Below are positions 35,315 to 47,640 of a stretch of DNA of 64,000 nt, piece by piece. How positions within the stretch are numbered: position 1 is the stretch's first letter; each line of letters starts with the position of its first letter. This DNA is from Talinum fruticosum (Eukaryota; Streptophyta; Magnoliopsida; Caryophyllales; Talinaceae): positions 3,658,001 to 3,722,000 of the forward strand of contig JAITYX010000049.1 in assembly GCA_021018815.1 (NCBI GenBank), written 5' to 3'. The notes under the pieces were generated by a model. That model searched no databases, was not told the DNA's origin, and saw only the letters and a program-made list of their open reading frames with translations. The position numbers were made by a program, and so were the translations under genes.

Positions 35315-36878
35315 TGAAGATTCGGACATCGCTCAATACTTTTCCGAGTTAGGAATAAGGAATCAAGTATAACGATTTCATACATATAAAGTTTTGATTC
35401 CAAGGCATTCTATGTGTATTAGAAACTTATTTGAGTAAAATAGTATCTTCTCTAAGTGATATATGTTTGACTTATCATATTTTACCGCTTTTCCGTAGCG
35501 ACTCGTAAAACCGGTTCTATATTCCGAGTCCATTCTCACTCGGATTAATTGCATTTTGAATATACCTTTATTCCGCCGCTTCTCTCTCGGAATCGACTTC
35601 GGTTGTTTGTTCTATTTCGTTATAGTCGAATTCTTAGTTTATTTCATGCTTAGTCTATATCAAGTTAATCCTCTCTAAAATCCTTTCTCGAACTTGATTC
35701 TTCGCTTAGACTAAGTCGGATGGAATTCCGAGTATCATGGATATTAGACTCGGAAAACTCCATTTCTTTTCGACTCGGATAATCGGTTGGTTAATTATCA
35801 TAATTTTATTATTATACTGTGTCTAACCTTGGACCAAAGTATTTTTACTTTGAGAACCGAAGGTGTTTTACTTTTGTAGGTTATTCATTCGAGGATACAT
35901 TTTTTCAAACTACAAAAGTAGCCGGCTTCGTAACGTCAAATCACCAGCAGACATGGCTCTTCACCTTCTCTCGCTCCAGTCCCGGAAGATTATGTCGAAG
36001 CCGTGCGCTTCCATATCCGGAAAACTGGAACGCCAAGTTTAACGGTGGTTTCCACCTCATTCTTCAAGACACTACCGATGGTTTTGGGACTCCCAAGAGA
36101 GTTAAACCGTTGTCCAACGTCCATATTTCAACGGATACTTTCGAGTGACTCGGAAAGCCTCGATCAACGGTCACGAAGGCTCTCGGTCAGCAGATGAAGA
36201 TAACGACTACTCTACCTAGTTATCTATAAATAGAAGCCACTTCACAAGACTTGAAGGTTGCCGAATATATTGTTTATACACATACTTGATCAAAGTTATT
36301 GTATTCATTCTCAATCTTCAACTTATAACTCCCACTCTGTAATTCATTACTTTCCGAGTTGTAAGGTCTTGTACTTAGTTACAAACTCTTCTTACATTCT
36401 TTGTAAGGTCCCTTGACTAAGCTGTAAAGGTTAACTCAGCTTAGTTGTCCCTAGCTGTAAAGGTTATCTCAGCTAGGAAGTACTAGATCAGATAAGGGAA
36501 TTTCGAGTCTAGGAAAATCCGTATAGAGTTGTCTAAGGGAGCAACTCGAGTTCGGTCAGTTCACGGTATTTTGTGGACTCAAAATAGTGGATTGGACTTC
36601 GTGTCCGGATTGACACGGGCCCCGGTTTTCTGCCCCGGGAGGGTTTCCACGTAAAATCTTTGCGTTATCTTTCCGAGTTCATTCTAGACTCAAACAGTCT
36701 TACTCGCTCTTGTTTCTTCGATTCATTGCTTTCGAGTCCAATCTTTTCGACCTTGTTAACCGACTTAGAATCTGTCTTTGTTTCCTTTTGCGCAAAAGTG
36801 AGTGATTTCACAAAGAATTTTTCTATCACCCTATTCACCCCCTCTAGGGTGACTCGGACTCTCCCAGAGCAAACCTTC
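35315..36878 (+). repeat. Copia-B 3' LTR
   Basis: 1564 bp starting TGAAGATTCGG; ends AACCTTC with the final A missing before the GAATC duplication. TATA box TATAAATA at 36225-36232. It retains the 270 bp deleted from the 5' LTR. Confidence 0.88.
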
Positions 36879-36883
36879 GAATC

Positions 36884-37731
36884 CGAGTCCGAGTGGGAGG
36901 GGGTGAAGGGGGTTTCAACTCAGGCCCATGGACCCAAACACCATGCTTGATTTTTTGATATGCTTATCCCGAAGCTCCTTCCTACCCACCACTATGGCAG
37001 CCTAAGAAACCGCATTAGGATCTAAGGGGAGGGAACCTTAAACTGTTTGAAGATTACACTCGGAAGGGCTCCAAAGGGGAATGGAGCAGATTTTTTGGAT
37101 TAAGCACGCACTTGGGCCATCTACTTAAGAATAGTAGGGAAGAGGTCTACGTCGTAGCCCTTTAGAATATCAAATAAAGTTTTGAGAATCTTGGAATTGG
37201 GATTCTCTTTGCTAGAGTGATGAGAGAAGAAAGTTCTCATCAAGAGAAAACAAAGAAGTCCGGCCTTGGTCTTCATCTAAGTCACCGAGAAATTTTTGCA
37301 TGACTCAGCGACCTCCTTGGCGTACTTCTAAAATAACTCATCTGCAATCTCCGTAAATGGGATGGGATTGCAGTTAAGAAAAAGAGAAGAAACTTTGAAG
37401 ATTCTGTGAAGAAGAGAGAGGTTGATATGAACAACCTTCTCTTGAACTCGAGAGGTGATGACTCCCTCGAGTAAGACATATTGGAGTTAGAACTCTGCAA
37501 TGAGTTCGGGATAGATAAATTCACTTAAGCACAAGAAATTGTACATTCCGAGTGCTCTTTATGTGTTGCAACCACGAAAACGAAGTGGTTGGAAAGAATT
37601 TGTCATCCAACGTAAGGTGTTAGGTGACAAAGATCTTAGAGGGGGTGGAGGTACCCTCTTAAGGAGTTTTAGTGTGGGGCTTCTTGGTAGTAGACCCCGA
37701 GCAAATCAGGTGCAAAACCTCTTTTAGGCAT
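36884..37731 (-). pseudogene. Copia-C extra ORF, proximal piece
   Basis: Minus-strand ATG at 37731 starts MPKRGFAPDLLGVYYQEAPH. Downstream, broken frames carry blocks matching the copia-A/B extra ORF, including the ELIAEF/VLLEGVITSRVQEKVVHINLSL-like segment near 37400-37520. The copia-B insertion cuts it at 36883; the rest lies at 26070-26342. Several frame changes. Function as for the other copies is unknown. Confidence 0.6.
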
Positions 37732-37765
37732 GGTGAGTATTTTTGAGAAAAACAAGAGGACACGA

Positions 37766-37771
<6 letters not shown>

Positions 37772-37801
<30 letters not shown>
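37772..37801 (+). repeat. (GA)n microsatellite
   Basis: About 15 GA units. On the minus strand it is the CT run of the extra ORF leader, present in all copies at different lengths. Confidence 0.95.
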
Positions 37802-37804
<3 letters not shown>

Positions 37805-37918
37805 CGAAAAGAGTACAAGCGTTTAGAATTCGAGAGAGACAGAGAAATCAAATGAGCAAGAATGCTTAGAAAGTAAGAAGGCGAGTGAGTAAAGTAAAGA
37901 AATAAAGGTAAAGGGTTG

Positions 37919-37927
37919 CTATTTATA
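37919..37927 (-). promoter_or_regulatory. Internal TATA-like box before copia-C extra ORF
   Basis: Minus strand TATAAATAG about 190 nt upstream of the extra ORF ATG, with the CT-rich leader between them, as in the other three copies. Confidence 0.5.
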
Positions 37928-38330
37928 GCGAAAAGAAATGACCTTCACCCTTCGGTCCGACCTGAAGCTCTAACGGCTGTCTCGGACGGGTTTGACATTT
38001 TTTTCTCTCCAACGATTAGAATTCCAACAGCTTTCTTCCAATGGCTAGTTGTGTCCGATCGAAACGCACGACGAGAGAGAGAGAGAAGAAATACTTGAAA
38101 CAAATATTTCTAAAATTCTCCACTTATCTAGAGATGATTTCGAAGTTTAATGTCCATTTTTCTTAACATCCGAGTCCGACTCGGTATGGTTTCGAGTAAC
38201 TCGGAACACTCGGAGACCTACTAACTCATAGCTCGGTTTCACTCAGTCAACTGATCCAATTGTTATTGAGACAAAAGAAAACATATAACACATAATCATG
38301 CAAGAAAATTGCACTTATAAAATCACATAA

Positions 38331-40007
38331 TCATGCATTAATCATTCCAAGCTTATTCTCGATAAAGCAATACTGATCCTCAATAAGTGACTTAGTGAAA
38401 ATAGCAGCTAATTGAAATTTGGTAGGAATGAATTCAAGTTCAATATCACCTTTCTCAGAATGGTCTCTTAGAAAATGATACTTGACCTCAATATGATTTG
38501 TCTTTAAGTGTTGAACTGGATTCTTAGTGATGCTGATTGCACTTTGATTGCCACACTTCATTGGGATATAATTGAATGGGAGTCCAATATCGTTCAAGTG
38601 TTGCTTGATCCACAGAATCTGAGCACAACAAGCTCCAACTGCAATGTACTCAACTTCGGCAGTTGATAGCACAACTGAATTCTGTTTCTTTGAGTGTCAA
38701 TATATGAGGGATTGACCAAGAAATTGGCATGCTCCTTATGTGCTCTTTCCGTAACTAGCATAGTCGGCATTTGAGTATCTAGTGAGGGTTAGTTCCGAGT
38801 CTCTTCAGAACCATAGACCAAAACTACGAGTCCCTGCAAGATATCGGAAAATCCTCTTCACAGCGAGTGAGATGTGATTCTTTTGGATTAGCTTGAAATC
38901 TTGGACATAGACAAACACTAAACATAATGTTTGGCGAACTAGATGTGAGATAGAGCGAGAGATCCAATTATACCTCTATAGAGTTTCGATCTAATGCTTT
39001 ACCTTTTTATTTGAGTCCGGTTTCATACTCGCTATTCATAGGCATGGCTGCATGTTTCACATCTTGAAGCTTGTACTTTTTAACAACTCCTTGGTATACT
39101 TCGATTGATGGACATAGATTCCATCTTTGTCTTGTCCGATTTGTGGATGAAGAAAAAATTGAGCTCTCCCATCACGCTCATTTGGAACTCCTATGTCATC
39201 AACTCGAAACCACTCGACATAGAGTTTCATTAGTAGCTCCAAAAATAGTATCACCAACATAAATCTTAGCAATAAGGAAATCTTTCCCCTTGGTTTTTAT
39301 GAAAGATTTTTGTCAATCTGACCTCTTTTGAAATCATTTTCAACCAAGAAATTTCTTAGTCTTTCATACCAAGCTCCGGGAGCTTGTTTAAGACCATATA
39401 AAGCCTTTTGGAATTTGAAAACATGATTCGGAAATTCTGAGTTTTCAAATCCAGGGGTTGCTCAACATAGACTTCCTCTTGAATGAAACCATTCTAAAAG
39501 GCAAATTTAACATCCATTTGATACAATTTAATATTCATGCTAGATGCAAATGCCAATAGAATTATGATTGCTTCAATCTTAGCAACAGGTGCAAAGGTTT
39601 CCTTACAATTAATTCCTTCTCCTTGATTGTAACCTTGAGCCATAAGTCTAGCCTTATTTCGACTACCAACCCATCCTCATCCAGTTTGTTTTTGAAAACC
39701 CATTTGGTTCCTATAACAGGGTGGTTAGAAGGTCGTTTGGTTAGAATCTAGACTTGGTTTCTTTCAAATTGATTGAGCTCTTCTTGAATGGCCTCTACCC
39801 ATTCAGGTTCATTTAGGACCTCTAGTGCATTTCGAGTTACGTTAATGATATGAATGCAGTGAATGCACATAAATTTTGCAAATAAGAATGAGTTCTTACC
39901 GCACTTGTTAATGTCGGATAGAATGTTCTCGAGTGGGTGACTGGATGCATATTTGAATGCTCTACATGTTCTCTAGTTTACCAAATTTATTAGTTGAACT
40001 GACTTAT
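38331..40007 (-). pseudogene. Copia-C reverse transcriptase and RNase H
   Basis: RNase H is readable at 38672-38331: AEVEYIAVGACCAQILWIKQ, IPMKCGNQSAISITKNPVQ (the usual DNQSAI has G for D), RDHSEKGDIELEFIPT, ending GMINA. Upstream, RT segments in several frames correspond to copia-A, including the DGIYVHQSKYTKELLK block near 39060-39130, the palm region near 39250-39560 and the NEPEWVEAIQEELNQFERNQV block near 39760-39830. Many frameshifts. A solo-LTR-like element interrupts the region just upstream of RT at 40008. Confidence 0.8.
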
Positions 40008-41386
40008 TGTTAGGAGAAATATTTACCGCAAGTGCACGGTGTAGCTGTAGATAGGAACCGGTAAGTACGGGTCGTGTCCACGAGGAACTCGCTTTTAAAT
40101 ACTAAATCCACTTTAAAACTATAATCTAGGTAAAACTCGGTTCGATAGTGATTTGGTTTTCGGATTTAACTAATAACAAAACAACTATGAGAAATCAATG
40201 AATAACAAGGCTTAGAATGGGATTAATCACACTACTATGCCTGAAACCAAAATCGAATACCGTTTGAGATTTGCCTATGCTAGCAGTTTAGAAGGGGAGA
40301 CACCAAATTAAACCTATCTTCACCTACTTTCAAAGGTCAAAGACTAAATCTTACACAATCTAATCACCTATTTTCATGGGATTAATAAGGAGCAAAATCA
40401 CATAGAATTAATCTCACAACCCCCAATTAAAACCTTAATTATTTTCATAATGAAGTTCTAATCACTCACAACGTCATTCTAGGTAAGTTTTCATCTTTCG
40501 ATGTTTACAAAACTCTAATAAAAACATATGAGTCCTCTTTCGAGGAAATCAATGAAAAAGTGATGAGCGAAGTGAATTCTAACGCAACAAGTATAGAACA
40601 ACTCAATTAGCATTCAATTCATGATTATCAAGACATAATACGGATCAATCCCAACCTAATAGAGAAATTAGCCCCTAAACATGATACTAAACAATTGACA
40701 GAATTTAGGGAACATAGCCATGGAGAAACAAAGAGAAATTGTGAAGAAAAGATAAAGAGAAGAAATTACGATTACCGAATAAAAACTTGAAGCGATTCAA
40801 TCATACAAAAACTTGAAGTAGAAAAGTAGAATTGAGTGTTCTTGAGTCTCATTTTGGGGCTGCCTCTCGAAAACCCTAGCTAAAATTTAGAATTTTAGAA
40901 AAAGATCCCTAAAAATTACAATTTGGAAACTTAAATATCCGCGAAAACAGATGAGTCGCACGGGGTATCGTGCGAAATTCTACTGCAATTTCGCACAGCC
41001 TCTGCGACTTCGCATAGGGGGCTGTGCGAAAACTCGAACTCTCTGCCCATTTCGCACGGCCTATGCGACTTCGCATAGGGGCTGTGCGAAAACCCCGAAC
41101 TCTCGCCCATTTCGCACGAGGGGCTGTGCAACTTCTCTTAATGTGTTTTAGGCTTCTTTCTTGCCTCCTCTTGGGCCCGAACTCTCCTCCTCATCGTTTT
41201 TCATCAAATTAGCCTTGAATTTCTCTAATTTAAGCCCAAAAACCCGTAATAAAGAGATTTACGAGCTTAGGTGAAGATAAAGAGAAAATAAGCGAAATCT
41301 AACCCAAAACTAAATATAAATCATTGAAATCATCACATAATTAGGTTAGATAATGCCTTAAAAGCCGATAAAAACGAGGTTTAACA
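40008..41386. mobile_element. Solo-LTR-like element, 1.38 kb, in copia-C pol
   Basis: Begins TGTTAGGAG and ends GGTTTAACA, so it has TG...CA ends in a short TGTTA/TAACA inverted repeat. It lies between integrase and RT of copia-C, whose sequence is colinear on either side. Flanks on the copia strand read ATCGG and ATAAG, a degraded or doubtful 5-bp duplication. Early sequence (ACCGCAAGTGCACGG and GGTAAGTACGGG) is of a type I associate with plant LTR retrotransposons, but I cannot name the family. No coding capacity; contains a hairpin-forming repeat at 40955-41130. Confidence 0.6.
40955..41130. repeat. Tandem repeat of hairpin units (TTCGCACAGCC...GGCTGTGCGAA)
   Basis: Two and a half units of about 60 bp. 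Each full unit pairs 11-nt arms: 40990-41000 with 41020-41030 (perfect), and 41051-41061 with 41080-41090 (one mismatch). A smaller TCGCACG/CGTGCGA palindrome sits at 40955-40975. It is GC-rich against AT-rich surroundings. Confidence 0.85.
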
Positions 41387-42232
41387 CCGATCCGTAGTTG
41401 TTTGAGCCTACCGAGTCTCCTCATTTGCTTGTCCTTCGAGCATTCTAAGATGGCTCTTGAGTTTGTTCGATCCGAGTCACGAGTGTTCCGTGTTGCCTCA
41501 TTCCGAGTTGCTTTCTTCTAACTCTTTCTAAGCTCGGCTTCAGTAAGATCATCTTCAACTTGACTGAGTTTCGGATCTAAGAAGGTTGACTCACTTGTTC
41601 TTCCCCGATCTATGTCATTAAACACAATGTGGATACTTTCTTCCACTTTGTTAGTTCTTTTGTTAAAAACACCATAAGCTTTGTTATGAGATGAGTAGCC
41701 CGAAATATACCTTCATCCGACCTAGCATCAAACTTGGTCGGGTGATCCTTACCATTATTGTGAACAAATCACTTACAACCAAATGGTTTGAAGTATGAGA
41801 TGTTGTGTTTCTTTCCGTTGTAAAGCTCGTAGGGAGTTTTTTTCAAGATGGGTCCGATGAGACATCCGTTAAGTATGTAATTTGCTTGTGTTGATCGCTT
41901 GACCTAGAAATAGTAAGGTAAATCATTTTCAATCATCATTGTCCTTACTATTTCTTCAAGAGTTCGGTTCTTTTCCTCTCGCTACTCCATTTTGTTAAGG
42001 AGTTCGGGTGCTGAGAAGTTGTGAGAGATACCGTTCTTGTCATAAAACTCTGGAAATTCCGAGTAGTCGAACTCCCATCTATAGTCGGTTCGAATTCTTC
42101 TAATCTGAGTCCGAGACTCTACTTGAATTTTCTTACTGAGCTTACTCGAACACTTTGAAAGCTTCATTCTTGTTCTTAAGAAAACAACCCCGGGTAAATC
42201 ATGAGAAATCATTAATAATCATAAGTACATAC
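41387..42232 (-). pseudogene. Copia-C integrase, C-terminal part
   Basis: Minus strand shows DLPGVVFLRTRMKLSK (matching WVCFLKHKNETFKEF), IQVESRTQIRRIRTD, EFDYSEFPEFYDKNGISHNFSAP, then RTLEEIVRTMM, LIGPILKKTPYELYNGKK, and FVHNNGKDHPTKFDAR-type blocks. The first-D region lies beyond the solo LTR at 45388 and above. Frames change repeatedly. Confidence 0.75.
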
Positions 42233-42233
42233 T

Positions 42234-45200
42234 TGTAATACCCGGAATTTTAAAGAAAGCGGTTGAAAAGCGTAACATTACCGAGTATTTTTCCCTACAA
42301 CTAGGGGGAGGTTGAGTGGCTGATTTTATTTACAGTCAGACTTATTTCTTTAAAATTTCCTTCGAAGTCGTTCTCGAATAAATTAAATCAAGGAGATTGC
42401 CTTCCTTTTTCCATCTCGTTGTTGGGTGATTAGGAATCGTCGTGGCCGGCGTATTAAAATAAGTTGGGACGCAGCGAGTGTAAGAGGACAGAAGGGAGAA
42501 GATATAGACTTGTTGTATATGGGCCATGATTATTTTTACTAGATCATGAGGAGATGATTAAGCCCATTTGGGGGTCCAATAAGGAGCATTAACCGCAATT
42601 AAGCAAGCGGTGGAGAGAGAGGGAAAACAAAGAAGAAGAAGCTCGGGAAGCCCGAGCAGCGGAGGAAGAACGAGCGGGAGAAACAGAGAGAGAGAAAGAG
42701 GGTGCGCGGGACCTGGAGCCGAGGTCGGAGGTCGGCAAGCCGGGCGGCGAACGAGGGAAGGCGGCCGGCACCCGCAAGGGAAACGGAGGAGCGAGAGGAG
42801 AGGAACGGCGCCGCGAAAAATGCGCAGAGAGAGAAAAGGCGTGCGGTGTGAAGGTCCGACAGGACCAAGGAGTGGCCCGCGACCACCGCAGACCCGGAAA
42901 ACGACGGCCGGCGACCCTAGTAAGCGCGAGCGAGGAAAAAGCGAGAGTTTGGGACGAGCAAGCGGCGGAACAGGGCGGATAGCGCGAGGAAGTCCGAGGG
43001 TCGGGGACCGGGACACGCGACGGCGACGGCGACAAGGGAGGCAGACCGGCGGTAAGAACCCGTAGGGACCGGACAAAGAGGTGGCGAAACGGTGGGCTAG
43101 AGGCGGGGAAGCAAGAACCGAACGAAGGAAGGGAACCGGGGAGCTCGAATCTCGAGCAAACCACAAACCCGCAATCCCCGAATCGAGGTGGGTAGTCTTA
43201 TACTCTAAACTATTAGTAATTTCGAAACCTAAATGGATTTGTTGTGATTGTTGAATGTGTTATGTGAATATGGAATTGTTGTGAACGTTGAGTATCCGTA
43301 TTGCGTAACGGGCCTAATTGTTGTTTGAGGTTGAAATAAGAGCTTAGAACGGATTTTAGAGAATTGATAGGGTTGAATTGGGTCACGAAAGGAGTCATTT
43401 AGGTTAAATAGAGAATTCATTTGGGAACATTAAAGAGATTAGTAGTTGCTTAGGGTCGAACCGAACTCGCTGATTCCGAAAAGGTTAAATTGTACAGGTC
43501 AAATGAGTGGTTTTGAAGTTCCGGATAACTATTAAGGAGTAAGGGGTTAGGACATGGATATGAATTACGAGTTAACTAAGTTTTAGAGATTCTTGAACCT
43601 ACGGTATCAAGAGCTAATTACGAACATTGGGAAATGGTAGGTTGAGGTATAAAGAGGAGTATGAATTCGTATTGAGTAATGCGCGATTGGGACAAGTAAG
43701 TGAGAATAGGCAGTTGTGAGCTTGATTACATTCGAAGTATATTTAATCCCTCGAGGTTGAACTAAGCGTGAAAATAAGCAAAGGTAACGGAGATCGAATA
43801 ATGAAAAGAGATTGAGAGTTACGTAACTAAGGACGGACGAGCAAGAGTTAAATAATGAGTTTAGAGCATATCTTAGTCTTTGGGATGAAATCAGGTTTGA
43901 AGTTAAGCACAGTGAAAGGGACTTAAGCGATTAAGTGAGAACAAGAGTCGTGTAGCTAAATACGGGCAAAAGAAGTGAGTTATAAAGTAAAAGCGTAAAA
44001 TGAGTAAGTTAGGCAAAAGGCAATAAATTGTGACGAACTTGAAACGTCACTTAAGTGATATGCACTTGTGGTTATTGTGGCTCGTGAAAATGGATTCAAT
44101 TGTACTAAACCGATGAATTGAGAAAAGCTTAGTTGGAAAAGAGTCGAGAATGAGTGCTTGCAATGAATGGTGATTATTTGTGCTATGTGATTACTTTACG
44201 TGATGCTCAAAATAGTTTCGAAAGGAGTTTTGTATGTAACGTGAATAATTTTTGAATGCAACTTCTTGAGAACCGCCTTTCGAACGCGATTGTGTTTTAA
44301 AGAAGCAAAGCTTATTTGAGAAAGTGAATTTATAAGGGTGGCACGTGGTGTCATGCCTTCCTTGATATCAAATCAATTTGAGAAAGCTAGAAAGTGAATA
44401 TGATGAATGAGAATGTGCAAATTGTTTTGAATCGACTGGCTACGGATCGTTTAGCATACCGAAGGGTTCGAACCGGGAACGCCCAGCTAGATACTTCGAG
44501 GGAAGGGTTCTAATAGGGGTCCTGGAGAGACAGGATGCCCGCCCGAGACTTCCTAGAAGAATGGTCCCGGGAGCCTTTTGTCGGGGTCGCGCCCGAATTA
44601 AAGAAGTGCTAGTTCGAGTCCTCGAAGGCCTGGAATGTTGATTCAACCCGAAAAGAATTGTTTATGAATGTGAATATGTGCTTTTAAGTGATTAATGAGT
44701 CGGGATCTTTTTCATTGCAAGAGATTTCAGTGAAAAGTATATAGATTTGTATTACGTTATTGTGTTTTCGTAGATTTCATTATTATGAGTATTACGTGTA
44801 AAGAATTTCCATTTTAAGGGTTTAAGACTCCGATGAGCCCGTTGATTATTGCTCACCCCCACAAATTGCCCCGTCCCCACCCAGGTGTTGCGGGTACACT
44901 TTCGAAGTATAATCTACACTTAGCATGCTTCGGACCTTTGCTGATTGCTTGTTGATGCGTGCTTGAGCAATTCAAGCCAAGAATGTGCATTGTTTATTTC
45001 TTAAGGTTGTATTTCTAATTTAGTGCATATAGTTGTACCAATGTATAGTGACCAATAGATTGTTTTAAGTTAGATTGTTTCAAGTTTTACCGCATGATTG
45101 GTTGAGCTCCGGCGTGTGGCCGTTGAGTTGTATACTCCGAGCGTGTGGCTCGTCGAGTTTTGTTATGCTTTTTATGCAGGATTGTAAGGCTTTAAGCCTA

Positions 45201-45387
45201 TGGGTTAGTCCATGTTACAAACGGAACTCGCCGAAATTTTTAGAGAATCTCAACTTCTTTTGGGAAAAGCCACCGGTATTGCTTTAAGTTGAGTTTAGAC
45301 AGCCTAACCAACATCGGAAAGAGCCTTGGAGTTCCTTTAAGGAACTCCGGCGATGTAATACTCCCGGGGGTGTTTTGGGGTGTTACA
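42234..45387. mobile_element. Gypsy-type solo LTR, 3.15 kb
   Basis: Starts TGTAATACCCGG and ends GGGGTGTTACA, the terminal pattern of Tekay/Del-type chromovirus LTRs. Flanked by CATAC on both sides (42228-42232 and 45388-45392; one extra T precedes the left end). Insertion splits the integrase of copia-C. No primer site, polypurine tract or coding domain is visible, as expected for a solo LTR. The segment 42600-43160 is GC-rich and strongly purine-rich on the plus strand; the long minus-strand frames there are compositional. Confidence 0.75.
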
Positions 45388-47640
45388 CATACGATTTACC
45401 TCCGAGGCTTTTCACAGAGATTTCACAACATAAATCCATATGAAGCAATTCAAGCACTTTGGATGTCGAAACAGTTTTGAGAGGTTTGAAGGATGATCCG
45501 ACTTGTTTCTCTTTTGTGCATGCTTCACGGATTTTATCTTTCTTAAACACACAGTTAGGTAAACCCCTAACTAAACCATGAGATGCAAGCTTTTTGATAG
45601 TGTGCATGCTAACATGACCTAGTCTACGATGCAATTTCCAAGAATCATCATACAATGATACTTTTAAGCAACATAAATTATGATTTAGATAAGAAAGAGG
45701 AATGGTGTAAGTGTTACTCGACCTTTTACCCGAGAGATTAGTCTCTTTGGTAGCTGTATCGAAATGTAGCAGTTGGTTTGAGTGAACCTTACCTATTCAC
45801 CTTTGTCACACAACTAAGAGATGTTGAGAAGATTGTACTTTAATCCTTTAACAAGATAAATTGGACTGATCGGGTTGCCTCCTTCACCAATCTTGCCAAT
45901 CCCAACTATCTTGCCCTTACTCGTCATCTCCAAAAGTGACTTTGCCTCCTTTTAAATCTTCTAACTCGGAAAGAGTCTTGAATCTCCCGACATATGGCGT
46001 GAGCATCCATTGTCTAGGTACTAATGACCTTTCGTCTTTTTCTAAGTTACCTACAAGTCGAAACACACTAACCCTTCTCACTTCCTCTAAAGAACCCAGT
46101 AATTCCCTTTACTCGTGATCCTTTTCTAAGGAAGAAGACTCTTAAGAACCCACATTTGAATAACTTTGGGTTTGGTTCGATTCTGAGTCTTCTTTCTAGA
46201 AGACTGAGTCCGTGTCTTTTTCTTTTGAAAGTTTTTTCTTTTGTAAACAGGTGGAGAAGGTCTTCTCTTGTAAACTAGTCCGGGCTCAGTCCTCATTTCA
46301 TTCTTATGAATAGGATCAAGCTCAGCCTTCCTGAACTTCACAATTCCGGAATCCTTTTTAGCAAGATTATAGTAGGAATTAGATTCCTTATCTTCATTAA
46401 AACCAAGTCCTTCTTTCCTGAAGTAGATACACTCGAGCCTAAAAGCATGTCAAGGTTTTTCTGACCGTGAGTGAATTTCAAAACAAGCTCTTGAGACTCA
46501 TTGACCTTTCTTTTCGGATGCTCATTTTCTTTTACGAGTGACTCGGACTCGGTTGTATTAGCTTGAGTACTCGGTCTTGAGTTCTTTCAAAGTTAGCCTC
46601 GGCTTTTTCAATTCATTTTTCAAACCATTGCTCTCGAAGTTAGAGACTTAAGTTGTTCTTTAAACCGAGAAGAATTAGAATTGGACTTTTCTTCCAAAGT
46701 GTAAATATATATCTGGCTAAATCAACTTTGGAGAACTTTAGAAAGTATTCAATTACCTCCCGAGGACTTTTCTCCTCGATGTACCGAGTTGTCGACATCC
46801 GACTTAGATTCGACTTCGAGTCCGTTAGTACCATTAGACACTTTGAGTTATCAAAATCATCTTCATCTTCGGATGATTCATCATCGCTCCATGTAGCCAT
46901 CATAGCCTTCTTCTTCTTTCCATCCTACTTTCTCTTCGGACGAGTCCTTGACTATGTGATCTTTCGTTGCCATATTCAAAACAGACCGAGTTCTTAGTTA
47001 AAGAAAACTTTGAAGGGGAAGAATATTTACATTTTCTCGTCATTTTTATCTTTTTGTAGAACTCTTCCTTTGGCCTCTTTTCCCATTTCTTATGCTTCAT
47101 CATTCTTTTGAAGCCTTGGGCAATAAGTCCCATCGGATCCTCTTTTGAGTATGAGGAACTCGGACTTTCCCCTCTACTTTCGAGGACTTCGACCTCAATG
47201 TTCCTTTTGGTTCCGACCTCGGTAGCCTCTTCTTCCAGGTGAATCTCATGGGTAAGCAGCTTCCCAATCGGTTTGTCCGGCTTTAGTTGAGAGAGGTTCC
47301 GATCATCCTCGATGGTTGTCACCTTGGGACCCCATCTCTTATTTGCGGACTTCTCGGATTTTTTCGCACATCTCTTCGTGAGAGATTTTTCTACCCCGAG
47401 ATTTGAGATTGTTTGTAATCTCAATAAAGCGAATAAACATCTAAGTGATGTTTTCTTCGGCTCCATTTTGAATAGCTCATATTTGTAAAGATATCGGCTT
47501 TCCTTCGCCTATTTCACTTGGCTTGTTCGTTCGTATGTGTTGACAAGAGTGTCCCACACATTTTTGGCGAGTGTCATATGCCGACACTCTGTTGTACTCT
47601 TATGAGCTGATAGCACACATTAGTATGTTCATTGCTTGAT
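45388..47640 (-). pseudogene. Copia-C gag (C-terminal), protease and integrase N-terminus
   Basis: Read leftward: gag from the CACTA-A junction at 47640; GPKVTTIEDDRNLSQLKPD and LIAQGFKRMMKHKKWEKRPK (46900-47466); a knuckle reduced to CFEYGN before a frame change near 46980; an acidic MATWSDDESSEDEDDF block (46903); a basic RKKTQNRTKPKV spacer (46126-46341); a protease site DNGCSRHMSG near 45990-46022, with Asn for the Ser of DSG; and the HRRLGHVSMHTIKKL...DLCCEISVKSLGGKS integrase N-terminal region at 45655-45388. The solo LTR cuts the sequence there. Multiple frame breaks. Confidence 0.78.

Larger units (their letters stand above)
26348..36878 (+). mobile_element. Copia-B: full-length Sirevirus-type LTR retrotransposon (10.5 kb)
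   Basis: Inserted in the extra ORF of copia-C with a perfect 5-bp duplication GAATC (26343-26347 and 36879-36883). LTRs: 26348-27645 and 35315-36878. Both outermost bases are missing: the left end reads GAAG for TGAAG and the right end CCTTC for CCTTCA. Internal order as in copia-A: primer site, gag with an intact CCHC knuckle, protease, integrase, RT, RNase H, spacer with TATA-like box, extra ORF, PPT. The LTRs are more alike than those of copia-A apart from a 270-bp deletion in the left one, so this is the younger insertion. Coding is interrupted by frameshifts. Confidence 0.9.

Noticed and set aside
40955..41130. CRISPR-like repeat array
   Set aside because: Plant DNA, only two and a half units without unique spacers, and lying inside an LTR-like element.
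42558..43166. Open frames of 191 and 202 codons on the minus strand
   Set aside because: They lie in a GC-rich, purine-biased part of a solo LTR, overlap in two frames and consist of Leu/Pro/Arg/Ser runs typical of composition, with no domain.
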